Shown here one piece after another: positions 1 through 7,869 of a stretch of DNA of 41,934 nucleotides (positions are counted from its first letter, which is position 1; every line of letters begins with the position of its first letter). The translations under genes were made by a program, and so were the position numbers. Under the pieces are notes generated by a model, which searched no databases, was not told the DNA's origin, and worked only from the letters and a program-made list of their open reading frames with translations. Source of the stretch: Clostridiales bacterium (GTDB taxonomy: Bacteria > Bacillota > Clostridia > Lachnospirales > WQUN01); contig JAISWZ010000079.1 of the NCBI GenBank assembly GCA_031270945.1, positions 1-41,934 of the forward strand. The letters run 5' to 3'.

Positions 1-840
1 CCCTTGTTTCCGGCATTTTCCGAAAGAGCAACGTAAACTTTGGATTGGCAGGAACCAATATACATGATAATCTACTGAACTTGTCTGACTTGTACACTTC
101 GCATAAATCCCTTGTTTAAGCCATTCCTACGAGCCGTTAAAGCTTTTCAGTCAAGGTTCCCTTCTCATCTTGGCTGGGCGGAGAGGTTATAAGCCTGCCC
201 TCGAAATATCAACCTGTAGGTGATCTCGCTAGACCCAAAGGCGGATCCGCCTCATTACTGTTTCGAAAGCGCCGCCCCATAAAAATGGTCTGTCTGACAA
301 ACTTTCATCGCGTCAAAATCCATTGATTCCGCCGTTTTCCGAAATCGCAACGCAAACTTTGAATTGGTAGGAACCGATGTACATGACAATTTACTAAACA
401 TGCCTGATTTGTGCGCTTTGCCTGAACCCCTTGTTAAAGCCATTTCTGTGTGCAGTTAGTGCATTGCAGTCGAGTGCTCCTTCCTATCTCGGCTGCGCGG
501 AAATGTTATTGGCCTGGCCTCAAAATACCAATCGCAAGGCGCTCTCGCTAGACCCAAAGGCGGTTCCGTCTCGCTACCGTTTCGAAAGCGCCGCCCCCTC
601 AAAATGATCTGTTTGATAAACTTTCATTGCTTCAAAATCCCTTGATTACGCCATTTTCTGAAAGAGCGACGCAAACTTTGAATTGGCAGGAACCGATGTA
701 CATGATAAGCCGCTGAACTTGCCTGACTTGTGTACTTGGCATAAATCCCTTGTTTAAGCCATTCATCCGAGCCGTTAAAGCTTTTCAGTCAAGGTTCCCT
801 TCTCATCTTGGCTGGGCGGAGAGGTTATAAGCCTTGCCCT
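1..840. repeat. 319-bp direct repeats, about 2.6 copies
   Basis: Three imperfect copies of one unit lie head to tail. The landmark AACTTTGAATTGGCAGGAACC recurs near 35, 354 and 673, and CTCGCTAGACC recurs near 225 and 544, giving a period of 319. The first copy reaches the window edge, so the array may continue leftwards. The third copy is cut at about 840 by other repeats. Copy 1 contains the palindrome AGGCGGATCCGCCT near 240. Many substitutions separate the copies, so the array is old. No credible gene was found; the small reading frames have no ribosome binding site. Confidence 0.85.
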
Positions 841-841
841 G

Positions 842-1000
842 TTTGAAAGTCACGCCTCGAACGATGGTTATGAGTGTCTCCATTACATGTGCAAACTCGT
901 CGCATGCTTTTAGATGAGCGTCTCTATTACATGCGCAAACTGTCACATGCTTTCAGAACACAGCTTTGAAAGTCACGCCTCGGACGGTTGCCATGAGCGT
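842..1000. repeat. nested direct repeats (44-bp and 123-bp spacing)
   Basis: TTTGAAAGTCACGCCTCG occurs at 842 and again at 965. Between them a segment of about 43 bp containing TCTCYATTACATGYGCAAACT occurs at 870 and 914. The outer repeat therefore brackets a tandem inner repeat. No gene was recognised here. Confidence 0.75.
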
Positions 1001-1062
1001 TATCCGAAAAATCCGCGAGCCTGTCTCGCGCTTGGGATGGCGGTGAGACTCTCCTAATGCTA

Positions 1063-1104
1063 CTCGATTTCTGGAGCTCGATTTCTGGAGCTCGATTTCT
1101 GAGC
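1063..1104. repeat. 14-bp tandem repeat, 3 copies
   Basis: CTCGATTTCTGGAG is repeated at 1063-1076 and 1077-1090, with a slightly altered third copy at 1091-1104. The stretch from 1105 to 1350 holds no other recognised feature. Confidence 0.9.
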
Positions 1105-1350
1105 AAGAACACATCCGGCAAGGCAAAGTCTTGAGAATCGTGCTCCCGCCAAAAGCAGCGCTTGATTTTAATCTCTGTATGCTTAACATTCTATGTAATC
1201 GATGCATAAACTCAGCTTTGCGATTTCTACGCATTGGCAAACGGCTTAGTTTATACTCGGCCACAGTACAGGCCAGGTTCCAGGCTCGTTCCTTGCCTTG
1301 CATTCAACTTGAAAACCTTAAATACCCTGAGTTCGGCCTCACCCTATGCA

Positions 1351-3030
1351 CTGGAGTAATTTCACTTCCAGCTTTAAAGTACACAAAAAGGGCACAGAAA
1401 GAGCTATACCGCGTCCCGTCCGATGAGGTTCCTGGCTCATTCCTTGCTTCGCGCACAACTTAGAAAGCGTAAGTGCGCTTGGTTTACCCGCACCGCTGCG
1501 CGCTGGAAGAATTTCACTTCCAGCTTTAAAGTGCAAAAAAGGCACAGAAAGAGCTTTGCCGTATCCCTTATGATGAGGTTCCTGGCTCATTCCTTGCTTC
1601 GCGCACAACTTAGAGAGCGTAAGTGCGCTTGGTATGCCCGCACCGCTACGCACTGGAAGAATTTCACTTCCAGCTTTAAAGTACACAAAAAAGGCACAGA
1701 AGAAGCTTTGCCGCGTCCCATATGATGAGGTTCATAGCTCGTTCCTTGCTTTGCATACAACTTAGAAAGCGTAAGTGCGCTTGGTTTGCCCGTACCGCTA
1801 CGCACTGGAAGAATTTCACTTCCAGCTAAAAGTACACAAAAAGGGCACAGAAAGAGCTATACCGCATCCCGTTTAGGCCCCTGGCTCCTGCCTTGCCCTG
1901 CGTACAACTTAGAAAGCGTAAAGTGCTAGGTTTGCCCGTACCGCTACACACTGGAAGAATTTCACTTCCAGCTTAAAGTACGCAAAAAGAGCACAGAAAG
2001 AGCTGTACCGCATCCCGTATGATGAGGTTCCTGGCTCATTTCTTGCCTTGCGCACAACTTATAAAGCGTAAGTGCGCTTGGTTTGCCCGCACCGCTACTC
2101 ACTGGAAGAATTTCACTTCCAGCATTAAATTACACAAAAAGGCACAGAAAGAGCTTTGCCGCGTCCCGTATGATGAGGCTCCTGGCTCCTTCCTTGCCTT
2201 GCGCACAACTTAGAAAGCGTAAGTGCGCTTGGTTTGCCCGCACCGCTACGCACTGGAAGAATTTCACTTTCAGCTAAAAGCACACAAAAAGCGCACAGAA
2301 AGAGCTATACCGCATCCCGTTTAGGCCCCTGGCTCCTTCCTTGCCCTGCGTACAACTTAGAAAGCGTAAAGTGCTAGGTTTGCCCGTACCGCTACACACT
2401 GGAAGAATTTCACTTCCAGCTTTAAAGTACACAAAAAAGTCACAGAAAGAGCTTTGCCGCATCCCGTATGATGAGGTTCCTGGCTCCTTCCTTGCCCTGC
2501 GCACAACTTAGAAAGCGTAAGTGCGCTTGGTTTGCCCGCACCGCTACGCACTGGAATAATTTCACTTCAAGCATTAAAGTACACAAAAAGGCACAGAAAG
2601 AGCTTTGCCTCGCCACGTATGATGAGATTCCTGGCTCGTTCCTTGCTTTGCGTACAACTTTGAAAGCGAAGTGCACTTGGTTCGCCCGTACCGCTACGCA
2701 CTGGAATAATTTCACTTCCAGCTTTAAAGCCACAAAAAAGGCACAGAAAAAGCTTTGTCGCGCCACGTATGATGAGGTTCCTGGCTCATTTCTTGCCTTG
2801 CGTACAACTTAGAAAGCGTAAGTGCGCTTGGTTTGCCCGCACCGCTACGCACTGGAATAATTTCACTTCCAGCTTTAAAGTACACAAAAAAGGCACAGAA
2901 AAAGCTTTGCCGCACCACGTATGATGAGGTTCCTGGCTCGTTCCTTGCTTTGCGTACAACTTAGAAAGCGTAAGTGCGCTTGGTTTGCCCGCACCGCTAC
3001 ACACTGGAATAATTTCACTTCCAGCTTTAA
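1351..3030. repeat. tandem array of about 11 units of roughly 150 bp
   Basis: The landmark TTTCACTTCCAG recurs near 1361, 1513, 1663, 1815, 1961, 2112, 2263, 2409, 2561, 2711, 2862 and 3013, so the period is 146-152 bp. Most units contain CTGGAAG-AATTTCA-CTTCCAG, a 7-bp stem with a 7-nt loop. In the last units this becomes CTGGAATAATTTCACTTCCAG with a 6-bp stem. A second small inverted repeat, AAGCG-TAAGTG-CGCTT, lies about 50 bp earlier in most units. Because many periods are divisible by three, open frames run through on both strands, but none has a ribosome binding site and the translations are simply the repeat. The function is unknown. Confidence 0.9.
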
Positions 3031-3146
3031 TAGATTCTGCGTCTGCGGCGCAACGTCATAACCAGATGATGCTTTGCTCGCAAATATGAAATCCGACATC
3101 CTATAAGAGAATTAGCCCTTTCAGCCCTGAGCTATTTCAAAACGTG

Positions 3147-3174
3147 CTGACATCCGCTCGCGCCTGTAAAAGAT
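3147..3174 (+). promoter_or_regulatory. weakened copy of the mntP promoter
   Basis: CTGACA, a 16-nt spacer and AAAGAT align with TTGACA-17-TAAGAT at 4242-4270. The surrounding 60 nt are clearly homologous to the mntP upstream region. Both hexamers are worse matches to sigma-A consensus than in the mntP copy, so this promoter is probably weak or dead. Confidence 0.45.
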
Positions 3175-3192
3175 AAGGGTAAGTTAAAATAC

Positions 3193-3278
3193 TCGTGAGG
3201 GAGTATTTAGGCGTAATACCAAAATTCAGTAATGGTACCGGATAGCGTTTGCCCAATTCCTAATACCGAGACTCATGA
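3193..3278 (+). promoter_or_regulatory. degenerate yybP-ykoY-like riboswitch leader
   Basis: This is a diverged duplicate of the mntP leader at 4285-4379. It keeps GGGAGTA after the 5' strand of P1 (TCGTGAG, 3193-3199) and CGAGAC before the 3' strand (CTCATGA, 3272-3278), so a 7-bp P1 can still form. It lacks the GTCAACATA element that the mntP copy carries in the other arm. The following hairpin is weak and has no U-tract. The aptamer is either decayed or altered, and a separate strong promoter lies downstream of it. Confidence 0.5.
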
Positions 3279-3331
3279 TTAACTTTCGCGAGCTAAGTCG
3301 AAAAATAAACTTTTAAAGTCAAATTTCCCTA

Positions 3332-3360
3332 TTGACAAGCTCAAAACCCTGATGTATAAA
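3332..3360 (+). promoter_or_regulatory. sigma-A promoter for the abrB-like gene
   Basis: TTGACA (3332-3337), a 17-nt spacer and TATAAA (3355-3360). It lies about 180 nt upstream of the start codon and downstream of the degenerate riboswitch copy, so the gene can be transcribed independently of that leader. Confidence 0.65.
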
Positions 3361-3542
3361 TAATTCAATGATGCGTCATTTACTAATTGAAAAGGACATG
3401 ACCCGTCAAGAGTTGCGTAAGCCTTCATGCGTAAGTACCTCCACGAAGCTTGACGATAAGAAGGCGGCGATAACGACGGCGGCAAGGTTGATGACCGCAT
3501 GCCTGATTGGAGCGCTGGGAAAAAATTAACGGAGGAAATATA

Positions 3543-4028
3543 ATGTCAACTATACTTGATACGATGACGATTGAAATGACCGAAACCAACGAAATACATT
3601 TTCCGATTGAGTGGTGCATGTGGAGTTGGTGCTCTTCCTCTCACTTTGTGCAAATTTCTCTTGTCGATGACCGAATCGTACTCCATAAACCGACAGCCAC
3701 TGATGTTGAATACAATAAGGCGTGCAAGGTTAGCGATAACAGTTATATCCGTACATTAAAGATATTCTCTGTTTGCGTACCGAAGCAATTCTTTGAAAAG
3801 CTCGGGATAAAATGCGGCGATAAAATCGACTTAACATTAGAGGACAACTGTACGTCCATACGCAAGAACACAGATATTATCCCAGAGATTTTGCCGCCTG
3901 TGCCGCGCGAACCGATTATGGCGTTCTGCTGTGTCTGTGGACAGTTGCTTTATACGGGTAACTCGCTCGTCAAGGTATCGTCCAAATATATATGCCGCAA
4001 GTGCATTGATATTATAAAAGCTCTGTAA
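3543..4028 (+). CDS. AbrB/MazE/SpoVT-like regulator with C-terminal zinc motif
   Basis: A 161-residue protein. ATG at 3543 is chosen because GGAGG lies 7 nt upstream; an in-frame ATG at 3507 has no such site. The segment SVCVPKQFFEKLGIKCGDKIDL (about residues 79-100) matches the swapped-hairpin DNA-binding fold of AbrB/MazE proteins, which typically reads 'IPKE-REKLGIKPGDKVEI'. An earlier segment ending in DDRIVLHKP (about 43-53) resembles the end of a second, degenerate AbrB domain. The tail has CCVCG (about 128-132) and CRKC (about 151-154), a four-cysteine zinc-binding arrangement found at the end of many clostridial SpoVT-like regulators. Such proteins are usually dimeric transition-state or developmental transcription factors. 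The target is unknown. The gene stands alone between two related leaders, which hints at a link with the manganese-responsive neighbour, but this is only inference. Confidence 0.75.
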   Translation: MSTILDTMTIEMTETNEIHFPIEWCMWSWCSSSHFVQISLVDDRIVLHKPTATDVEYNKACKVSDNSYIRTLKIFSVCVPKQFFEKLGIKCGDKIDLTLEDNCTSIRKNTDIIPEILPPVPREPIMAFCCVCGQLLYTGNSLVKVSSKYICRKCIDIIKAL

Positions 4029-4241
4029 GAGCATACGCATCTGATATGGTCGTTTCGCCTTGGCTTTGACCGGATGTCTAGGCCTGTAAATTCAGTTGCG
4101 TCTACCTTATTAAAGGTTTTACATAAGAGGTCAGGGGCTTGAGACGCGTTTATAGAATTCAACGCCAGAGCAGGATCTCGCTTGGATCAAAATGGCTAAA
4201 ATAGAATTAGCCCATTCAGCCATGGGCTATTCCAAAACGTG

Positions 4242-4270
4242 TTGACATCCGCTCGAACCTGTGATAAGAT
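4242..4270 (+). promoter_or_regulatory. sigma-A promoter of the mntP leader
   Basis: TTGACA (4242-4247), a 17-nt spacer and TAAGAT (4265-4270). The riboswitch aptamer begins about 15 nt after the -10 element, which places the start site correctly for a leader RNA. Confidence 0.8.
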
Positions 4271-4284
4271 AGTGTTAATTGAAA

Positions 4285-4379
4285 ATACCCGTGAGGGAGT
4301 AGTTAGCGCATGCCATGCGCGACAAGTCAACATACTGGCCGAAAGGTCTGGCTTGTCTTAAATAACGAGACTCATGTAT
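4285..4379 (+). promoter_or_regulatory. yybP-ykoY manganese riboswitch
   Basis: The leader has the family hallmarks in order: GGGAGTAG after the 5' strand of P1, an arm holding AAGTCAACATACTGG closed by GACAAG/CTTGTC, and ACGAGAC before the 3' strand of P1. P1 pairs ATAC and GTGAG (4285-4295) with CTCATGTAT (4371-4379). The same 3' strand is the left arm of the terminator hairpin at 4373-4410, so P1 and the terminator exclude each other. In this family Mn2+ stabilises the aptamer; here that would block termination and switch the exporter on. Family and ligand are established knowledge, while the ON polarity is read from the pairing. Confidence 0.88.
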
Positions 4380-4410
4380 AACTTTTGCGAGCTATACATG
4401 GCCTTTTTTT
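4373..4410 (+). terminator. riboswitch-controlled intrinsic terminator
   Basis: CATGTATA (4373-4380) pairs perfectly with TATACATG (4393-4400), followed by GCC and seven T. The left arm overlaps the 3' strand of riboswitch helix P1. Confidence 0.8.
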
Positions 4411-4413
4411 CAG

Positions 4414-4454
4414 CCCAAGCACACTCGCAGGAGTGTACTTGGGTTTTTTCTTTT
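4414..4454 (+). terminator. second intrinsic terminator in the mntP leader
   Basis: CCCAAGCACACTC pairs with GAGTGTACTTGGG around the loop GCAG, with one C-A mismatch, followed by TTTTTTCTTTT. It lies only 4 nt after the first terminator and 130 nt before mntP. I see no clear promoter between it and mntP. Confidence 0.75.
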
Positions 4455-4586
4455 GCAATTTGAGGCTCGTGCAGTGTCTGAAAAGAGCAAAATCAAGGCC
4501 TGTTTCAATGGAGAGAAAAACCCAGAGAACCAGGATTGCGCTCTTTTGCGTTGCAAAGCCAATCCATTTGTAAAGGAGAATAAGAC

Positions 4587-5222
4587 ATGAGTTTCTTGGA
4601 GCTATTCCTTATAGCCGTTGGGCTATCCATGGACGCTTTCGCCGTGGCCCTCTGCTCTGGGCTGACAATGCCAAAGGCAACCCTGAAGAAGTGCTTGATA
4701 GTAGGCTTGTACTTTGGAATCTTTCAGGCGGTGATGCCGCTCACCGGGTACTTGCTTGGCACATCCTTCGCTGAGAAGATCGTAGCTTTTGATCACTGGA
4801 TCGCATTTGTTTTGCTCCTGTTTATCGGAGGAAAGATGGCTTACGAAAGCTTTAAGAAAGATGAGGGGTGCGCAGACAGGGAGTGTCCTGGAAATGGATG
4901 CGAAGACAGAGAATGCCCTGGCGGAGAGCCTCCAGTCAAGAAAGAAGCTTCTCTGAATCCTGGCGAGATGCTTCCTCTGGCTATCGCAACAAGCATTGAC
5001 GCTTTGGCGGTAGGCGTATCCTTCGCGTTCCTGAACGTAAACATAGTGCCAGCAGTTCTGTCAATCGGGCTGGTGACGCTCTCTTTGTCCATGATAGGCG
5101 TCAAAATCGGAAACGTCTTCGGTGTTAAGTTCAAGTCAAAGGCTGAGCTCGCCGGAGGAGTGATACTGGTTTTGATGGGGGTCAAAATTTTGCTTGAGCA
5201 TTTGGGGGTTATAAGCTTTTAG
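4587..5222 (+). CDS. mntP: manganese efflux pump MntP
   Basis: A 211-residue integral membrane protein of the MntP (DUF204) family, which exports Mn2+ and protects against manganese excess. Two related halves each carry the conserved membrane aspartate: [10 protein letters not shown] near residue 16 and [11 protein letters not shown] in the second half. Six hydrophobic segments can be traced. AAGGAG precedes ATG by about 8 nt. The protein is longer than the usual 185-190 residues. The extra length lies in the central cytoplasmic loop, where a 30-nt tandem duplication (about 4865-4924) gives two copies of a decapeptide of the form xCxDRECPGx, four cysteines in all. The upstream Mn riboswitch supports the assignment independently. 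Function is confident; the role of the cysteine insert is unknown. Confidence 0.93.
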   Translation: MSFLELFLIAVGLSMDAFAVALCSGLTMPKATLKKCLIVGLYFGIFQAVMPLTGYLLGTSFAEKIVAFDHWIAFVLLLFIGGKMAYESFKKDEGCADRECPGNGCEDRECPGGEPPVKKEASLNPGEMLPLAIATSIDALAVGVSFAFLNVNIVPAVLSIGLVTLSLSMIGVKIGNVFGVKFKSKAELAGGVILVLMGVKILLEHLGVISF

Positions 5223-5257
5223 GAGTTTTGGTACATAGACAAGGGACTGGAGAGAAT

Positions 5258-5287
5258 GGGAGCGGGCGGTTGACGCTCCCTTTGTTG
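5258..5287 (+). terminator. probable terminator after mntP
   Basis: GGGAGCG pairs with CGCTCCC around a 9-nt loop and is followed by TTTGTTG. It sits 36 nt after the mntP stop. The U-tract is short. Confidence 0.55.
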
Positions 5288-5351
5288 CTTCGACGGGCTG
5301 GGTAATAGAGCTTCGATAGTCGGCAGCAGGGCATCATCGCTTATGCTTGAT

Positions 5352-5465
5352 GAGATAAGAGCTTGAAAGATTTTTTGTTAAAACCAGACGAGATAAGACC
5401 GGGAAAGCTCCATTGTTTAAGCCAACCGAGATAAGCTCTGGGTTGGATGAGAAAGGCCTTCCTTA
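5352..5465. repeat. degenerate 38-nt repeats headed by GAGATAAG
   Basis: GAGATAAG occurs at 5352, 5390 and 5428, exactly 38 nt apart. The first two units also agree further on (GAAAG, TTGTTAAA). The third copy diverges after the header. No coding function was seen. Confidence 0.55.
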
Positions 5466-5475
5466 TGAACAACGC

Positions 5476-5505
5476 AAAAGGAGCGGAATTTGCTCCGCTC
5501 CTTTT
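5476..5505. terminator. bidirectional terminator
   Basis: AAAAGGAGCGGA (5476-5487) pairs perfectly with TCCGCTCCTTTT (5494-5505) around a 6-nt loop. The A/T ends let it work on both strands. It would end the minus-strand zinc-ribbon operon and back up mntP termination. Confidence 0.85.
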
Positions 5506-5568
5506 GCTATCTCACATTTGGATATAGCTCTCAGAACCAAACCGGAACTTGCCTACCATGTTTTATTT

Positions 5569-5751
5569 TCAAGCTCTTTTCTTGCCGCTTGGCTTCAGGG
5601 ACAGAACTCTTTCCCATATCCGTTGCGGAATGGTCTTCTTTTCGACCTGTTTTCCAAAGCGTTCGATGAAGAACAGTTCCGTCCCGCAGTGCTTGCAGAA
5701 CCTTATGGCGTCTGTTTCCTCGAACATTAGGCAATTCGGGCATTTCTTCAT
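5569..5751 (-). CDS. small zinc-ribbon protein
   Basis: A 60-residue protein starting MKKCPNC. CPNC (residues 4-7) and CKHC (about 19-22) form a classic four-cysteine zinc ribbon, followed by a basic tail ending SGKKRA. The ribosome binding site is weak (GAAGAC before ATG). It lies about 116 nt downstream of the Pr6Pr-like membrane protein on the same strand and is followed by a bidirectional terminator, so it could be the last gene of that operon. Proteins of this size usually bind nucleic acid or act as accessory zinc modules; no specific function can be given. The cysteine spacing argues that the frame is real. Confidence 0.6.
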   Translation of the reverse strand: MKKCPNCLMFEETDAIRFCKHCGTELFFIERFGKQVEKKTIPQRIWERVLSLKPSGKKRA

Positions 5752-5867
5752 GTCTTCAAGCGATGCTAGCCCATGGCTCTGCTGAAAAGGCCAAGCAAAT
5801 GGGTTGCAAGGAGCTCCTGTAAAGATTTTGGTTCTTGCTCTTATGTATCTACTATGAGGCTGGCGGG

Positions 5868-6569
5868 CTATGCGGCCTCAACAGTCGGCTTTTTCCGCCT
5901 TTGGTCGACCCAGTATATAATGTGGCTGAGGATCAAGAAAAACACCAGTATCACGCCGATATAGGCAAATGCCATGACGCCTAGCTTGTCGAAGTCAATG
6001 AAGAAGTACGGGAACCGGACAGGAGTCAATTCAGGGGTGCTTGAAAAAGAGTTGCTCATGATGCCTTCATAACGGTAGACATATCCCATCAGGCCGGCTA
6101 TAGAGGTAAAGAGCACATAGCCAAGCGGGAATATGCAGACATAGTAGACGTCCTGGTACTTCAAGCTCTTGGGCTCTGAAAAGAGGATGTAATCCGCTAG
6201 GCAGAGGAGAGGCGTTATTGTATGCACGGCGATATTCTCGAATGTCATCAAGTACGACAGCTCTACTGTCGGGGTGAGCAGAACCCAAAAGACAGTCAGG
6301 GTCACAAACAGGTCAACAGCGCAGATCATGACAAACCGGGAGTGCCATCCGTTGGTTCCGGTAGGTCCATCCCGCAAGCTCTTGGCTGTGCGTATGACTA
6401 GCAAGGCAAACATGGCGATGGCCAGCACATTGCTCAGGATGGTATAGTACATGAATGAGCGGAAGCTGACTTGCCCTTCGAACACGCCGATCTGTTTCAT
6501 TACCCCTATTAGGGCAAACAGCAGGGCGCTCAGCCTAAACACAAGGGCAAACTTTCGGTTTTTAATCAT
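5868..6569 (-). CDS. Pr6Pr-type six-helix membrane protein
   Basis: A 233-residue polytopic membrane protein with six clear hydrophobic segments, beginning at about residues 8, 38, 83, 110, 140 and 195. Length, helix number and motifs such as HTITPLLCLADYILF match the Pr6Pr (FAR-17a/AIG1-like) family, whose biochemical role in bacteria is unknown. The start is well set: AAAGGAGGAG lies just upstream of ATG. It lies 110 nt downstream of the CrtC/AttH-like gene on the same strand. The gap contains the hairpin GATGGC-TCCTGG-GCCATC (6597-6614) without a U-tract, so it is more likely an RNA-processing or stability element than a terminator. The two genes are probably co-transcribed. Confidence 0.8.
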   Translation of the reverse strand: MIKNRKFALVFRLSALLFALIGVMKQIGVFEGQVSFRSFMYYTILSNVLAIAMFALLVIRTAKSLRDGPTGTNGWHSRFVMICAVDLFVTLTVFWVLLTPTVELSYLMTFENIAVHTITPLLCLADYILFSEPKSLKYQDVYYVCIFPLGYVLFTSIAGLMGYVYRYEGIMSNSFSSTPELTPVRFPYFFIDFDKLGVMAFAYIGVILVFFLILSHIIYWVDQRRKKPTVEAA

Positions 6570-6679
6570 GGCGCTCCTCCTTTAATTCATTTTTGCGATG
6601 GCTCCTGGGCCATCTCTGATAGGATTTGATTCCAATTTTTGAGACGATCCCGGTTATGACGCTGTGCGTAGGCGCAAAC

Positions 6680-7765
6680 CTATTTTTGCGCATGCCCCAG
6701 GTACATCAATTCCCAAAGCGCTTGGTTTGTAAAGGTCTCTACTGCTATGCCATTTTCAAATTTTTCAAGCTTCGCCTCTCCGGTGAAGCGCAGGTAGGCG
6801 CCGTCAAAACCTAAGAGGTTAGCCAAAAACCGCTTGACAGGCGAGAGGGAATCAGCAAACTTGGCGCGGGATATGTCCGCTTTCCTGCGGTAAGTGATTT
6901 TGTAATGCTGGTTGCCATCGTCGTAGTCGTAGATCAGCAAGGCGTGGGTTGGCTTTTTTGTCACTTCGTCTAAATACTCTTCCTGGGCTGAAAAGTTCAG
7001 GTATTTGAGCGCGTTATCGGCGATGACCTTATTGCCTTTGGCTAGCATGAAAATAGGGAATGTCTTGTATCCATATTTCTCTTCTGCGGTAATAAAGGAA
7101 GAGATGACGGAGTAGTCACCGATCTTGGCGCGTCCCCAGTACCAATGGTTCATAAGCTTGGTCATGGCTATGTTGCCCCAGTTATGGTCATGATAGCCCG
7201 TACCGCTTGCTTTTTTTGTTTTTCCATCTACCGTTACTTCAGCTTCGACAATGCCTTCTGGGATGGAGGGAAGCCATGCGAAATAGTACTCATTATTGTT
7301 GCCAAAGCAGATATGCCCTGTATCCGGTCTCCATGGTGTGACGCGCTGGGTCAGTGTGACTTTTGCTTGAATGGTTTTGCCAGAAATCTTTATTTCATAT
7401 TTGTTCAAGTCCCCGACAAAGGTATTATCGCCTATATGTACGTTACAAGTGTCCTTTGCGGCGGAGAACTTGGAGGCTGGAGCAGTCAAAACTTCCGCAT
7501 AGTGAGCGCCGTCTGGAGAGTCGTATTGGATTGTGATCATGGGGGTAAGGTTTTTGTTGGTATCTACGATATCCTTTGTGTAAAAGATAATGACGAGCTT
7601 GGAGCCATCTTCCAAGTGCGAATCGTAATACCACCATTCATAAGTTCCTTTGCTGTCATCGGTGCGCATGCCATCTTCCCATTGCTCGATGCGGTCTTTG
7701 CTGAGTTTTAGCTTTTTAAAGTCTTCGGTTGATGTTTGCAGACTTGAGGAAATCGGGTCGGCCAT
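6680..7765 (-). CDS. CrtC/AttH-like lipocalin-fold protein
   Basis: A 361-residue protein of the CrtC (hydroxyneurosporene synthase / carotenoid 1,2-hydratase) and AttH superfamily. Visible signatures are YEWWYYDSHLEDG near the N-terminus, SGTGYHDHNWGN in the middle and NHWYWGRAKIGDYSVI after it, as in the paired lipocalin-like domains of that family. The start is placed at ATG 7765, because AAAGGA lies just upstream; an in-frame ATG 27 nt earlier has no ribosome binding site. No carotenoid genes are nearby, so a hydratase role should not be assumed. Members outside carotenoid clusters are of unknown substrate, often thought to act on lipid-like molecules. The stop codon falls in the loop of a small hairpin (GCGCAAA/TTTGCGC, 6672-6691). 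Confidence 0.8.
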   Translation of the reverse strand: MADPISSSLQTSTEDFKKLKLSKDRIEQWEDGMRTDDSKGTYEWWYYDSHLEDGSKLVIIFYTKDIVDTNKNLTPMITIQYDSPDGAHYAEVLTAPASKFSAAKDTCNVHIGDNTFVGDLNKYEIKISGKTIQAKVTLTQRVTPWRPDTGHICFGNNNEYYFAWLPSIPEGIVEAEVTVDGKTKKASGTGYHDHNWGNIAMTKLMNHWYWGRAKIGDYSVISSFITAEEKYGYKTFPIFMLAKGNKVIADNALKYLNFSAQEEYLDEVTKKPTHALLIYDYDDGNQHYKITYRRKADISRAKFADSLSPVKRFLANLLGFDGAYLRFTGEAKLEKFENGIAVETFTNQALWELMYLGHAQK

Positions 7766-7860
7766 AAGTCCTTTGCTCCTCTCGTAAAGCATGTAAGGGT
7801 TGCGCGGTTGCTATTGAAATGCGCCTTTATTCCGCTGTTGCGTTAGGTGATTGATTCATC

Positions 7861-7869
7861 ATTATAGCA
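7861..7869 (-). promoter_or_regulatory. extended -10 promoter of the CrtC-like operon
   Basis: On the minus strand the sequence reads TGCTATAAT, an extended -10 element with perfect TATAAT. No good -35 hexamer is seen, which is normal for extended -10 promoters. It lies about 95 nt upstream of ATG 7765. Confidence 0.6.

Noticed and set aside
255..443. 62-codon minus-strand frame in the 319-bp repeats
   Set aside because: It lies inside repeat DNA, is not maintained in the other copies and has no ribosome binding site.
1351..3030. Possible CRISPR array
   Set aside because: Whole 150-bp units are repeated with no unique spacers between short repeats, and no cas genes are present.
953..3099. 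Many overlapping open frames of 60-116 codons on both strands in the left repeat zone
   Set aside because: They are translations of the 150-bp repeat (period often divisible by three), lack ribosome binding sites and appear equally on both strands.
4385..4573. 62-codon plus-strand frame before mntP
   Set aside because: It spans both terminators of the riboswitch leader and has no ribosome binding site.
7145..7711. 188-codon plus-strand frame opposite the CrtC-like gene
   Set aside because: It is fully antisense to a gene with clear family motifs and has no ribosome binding site.
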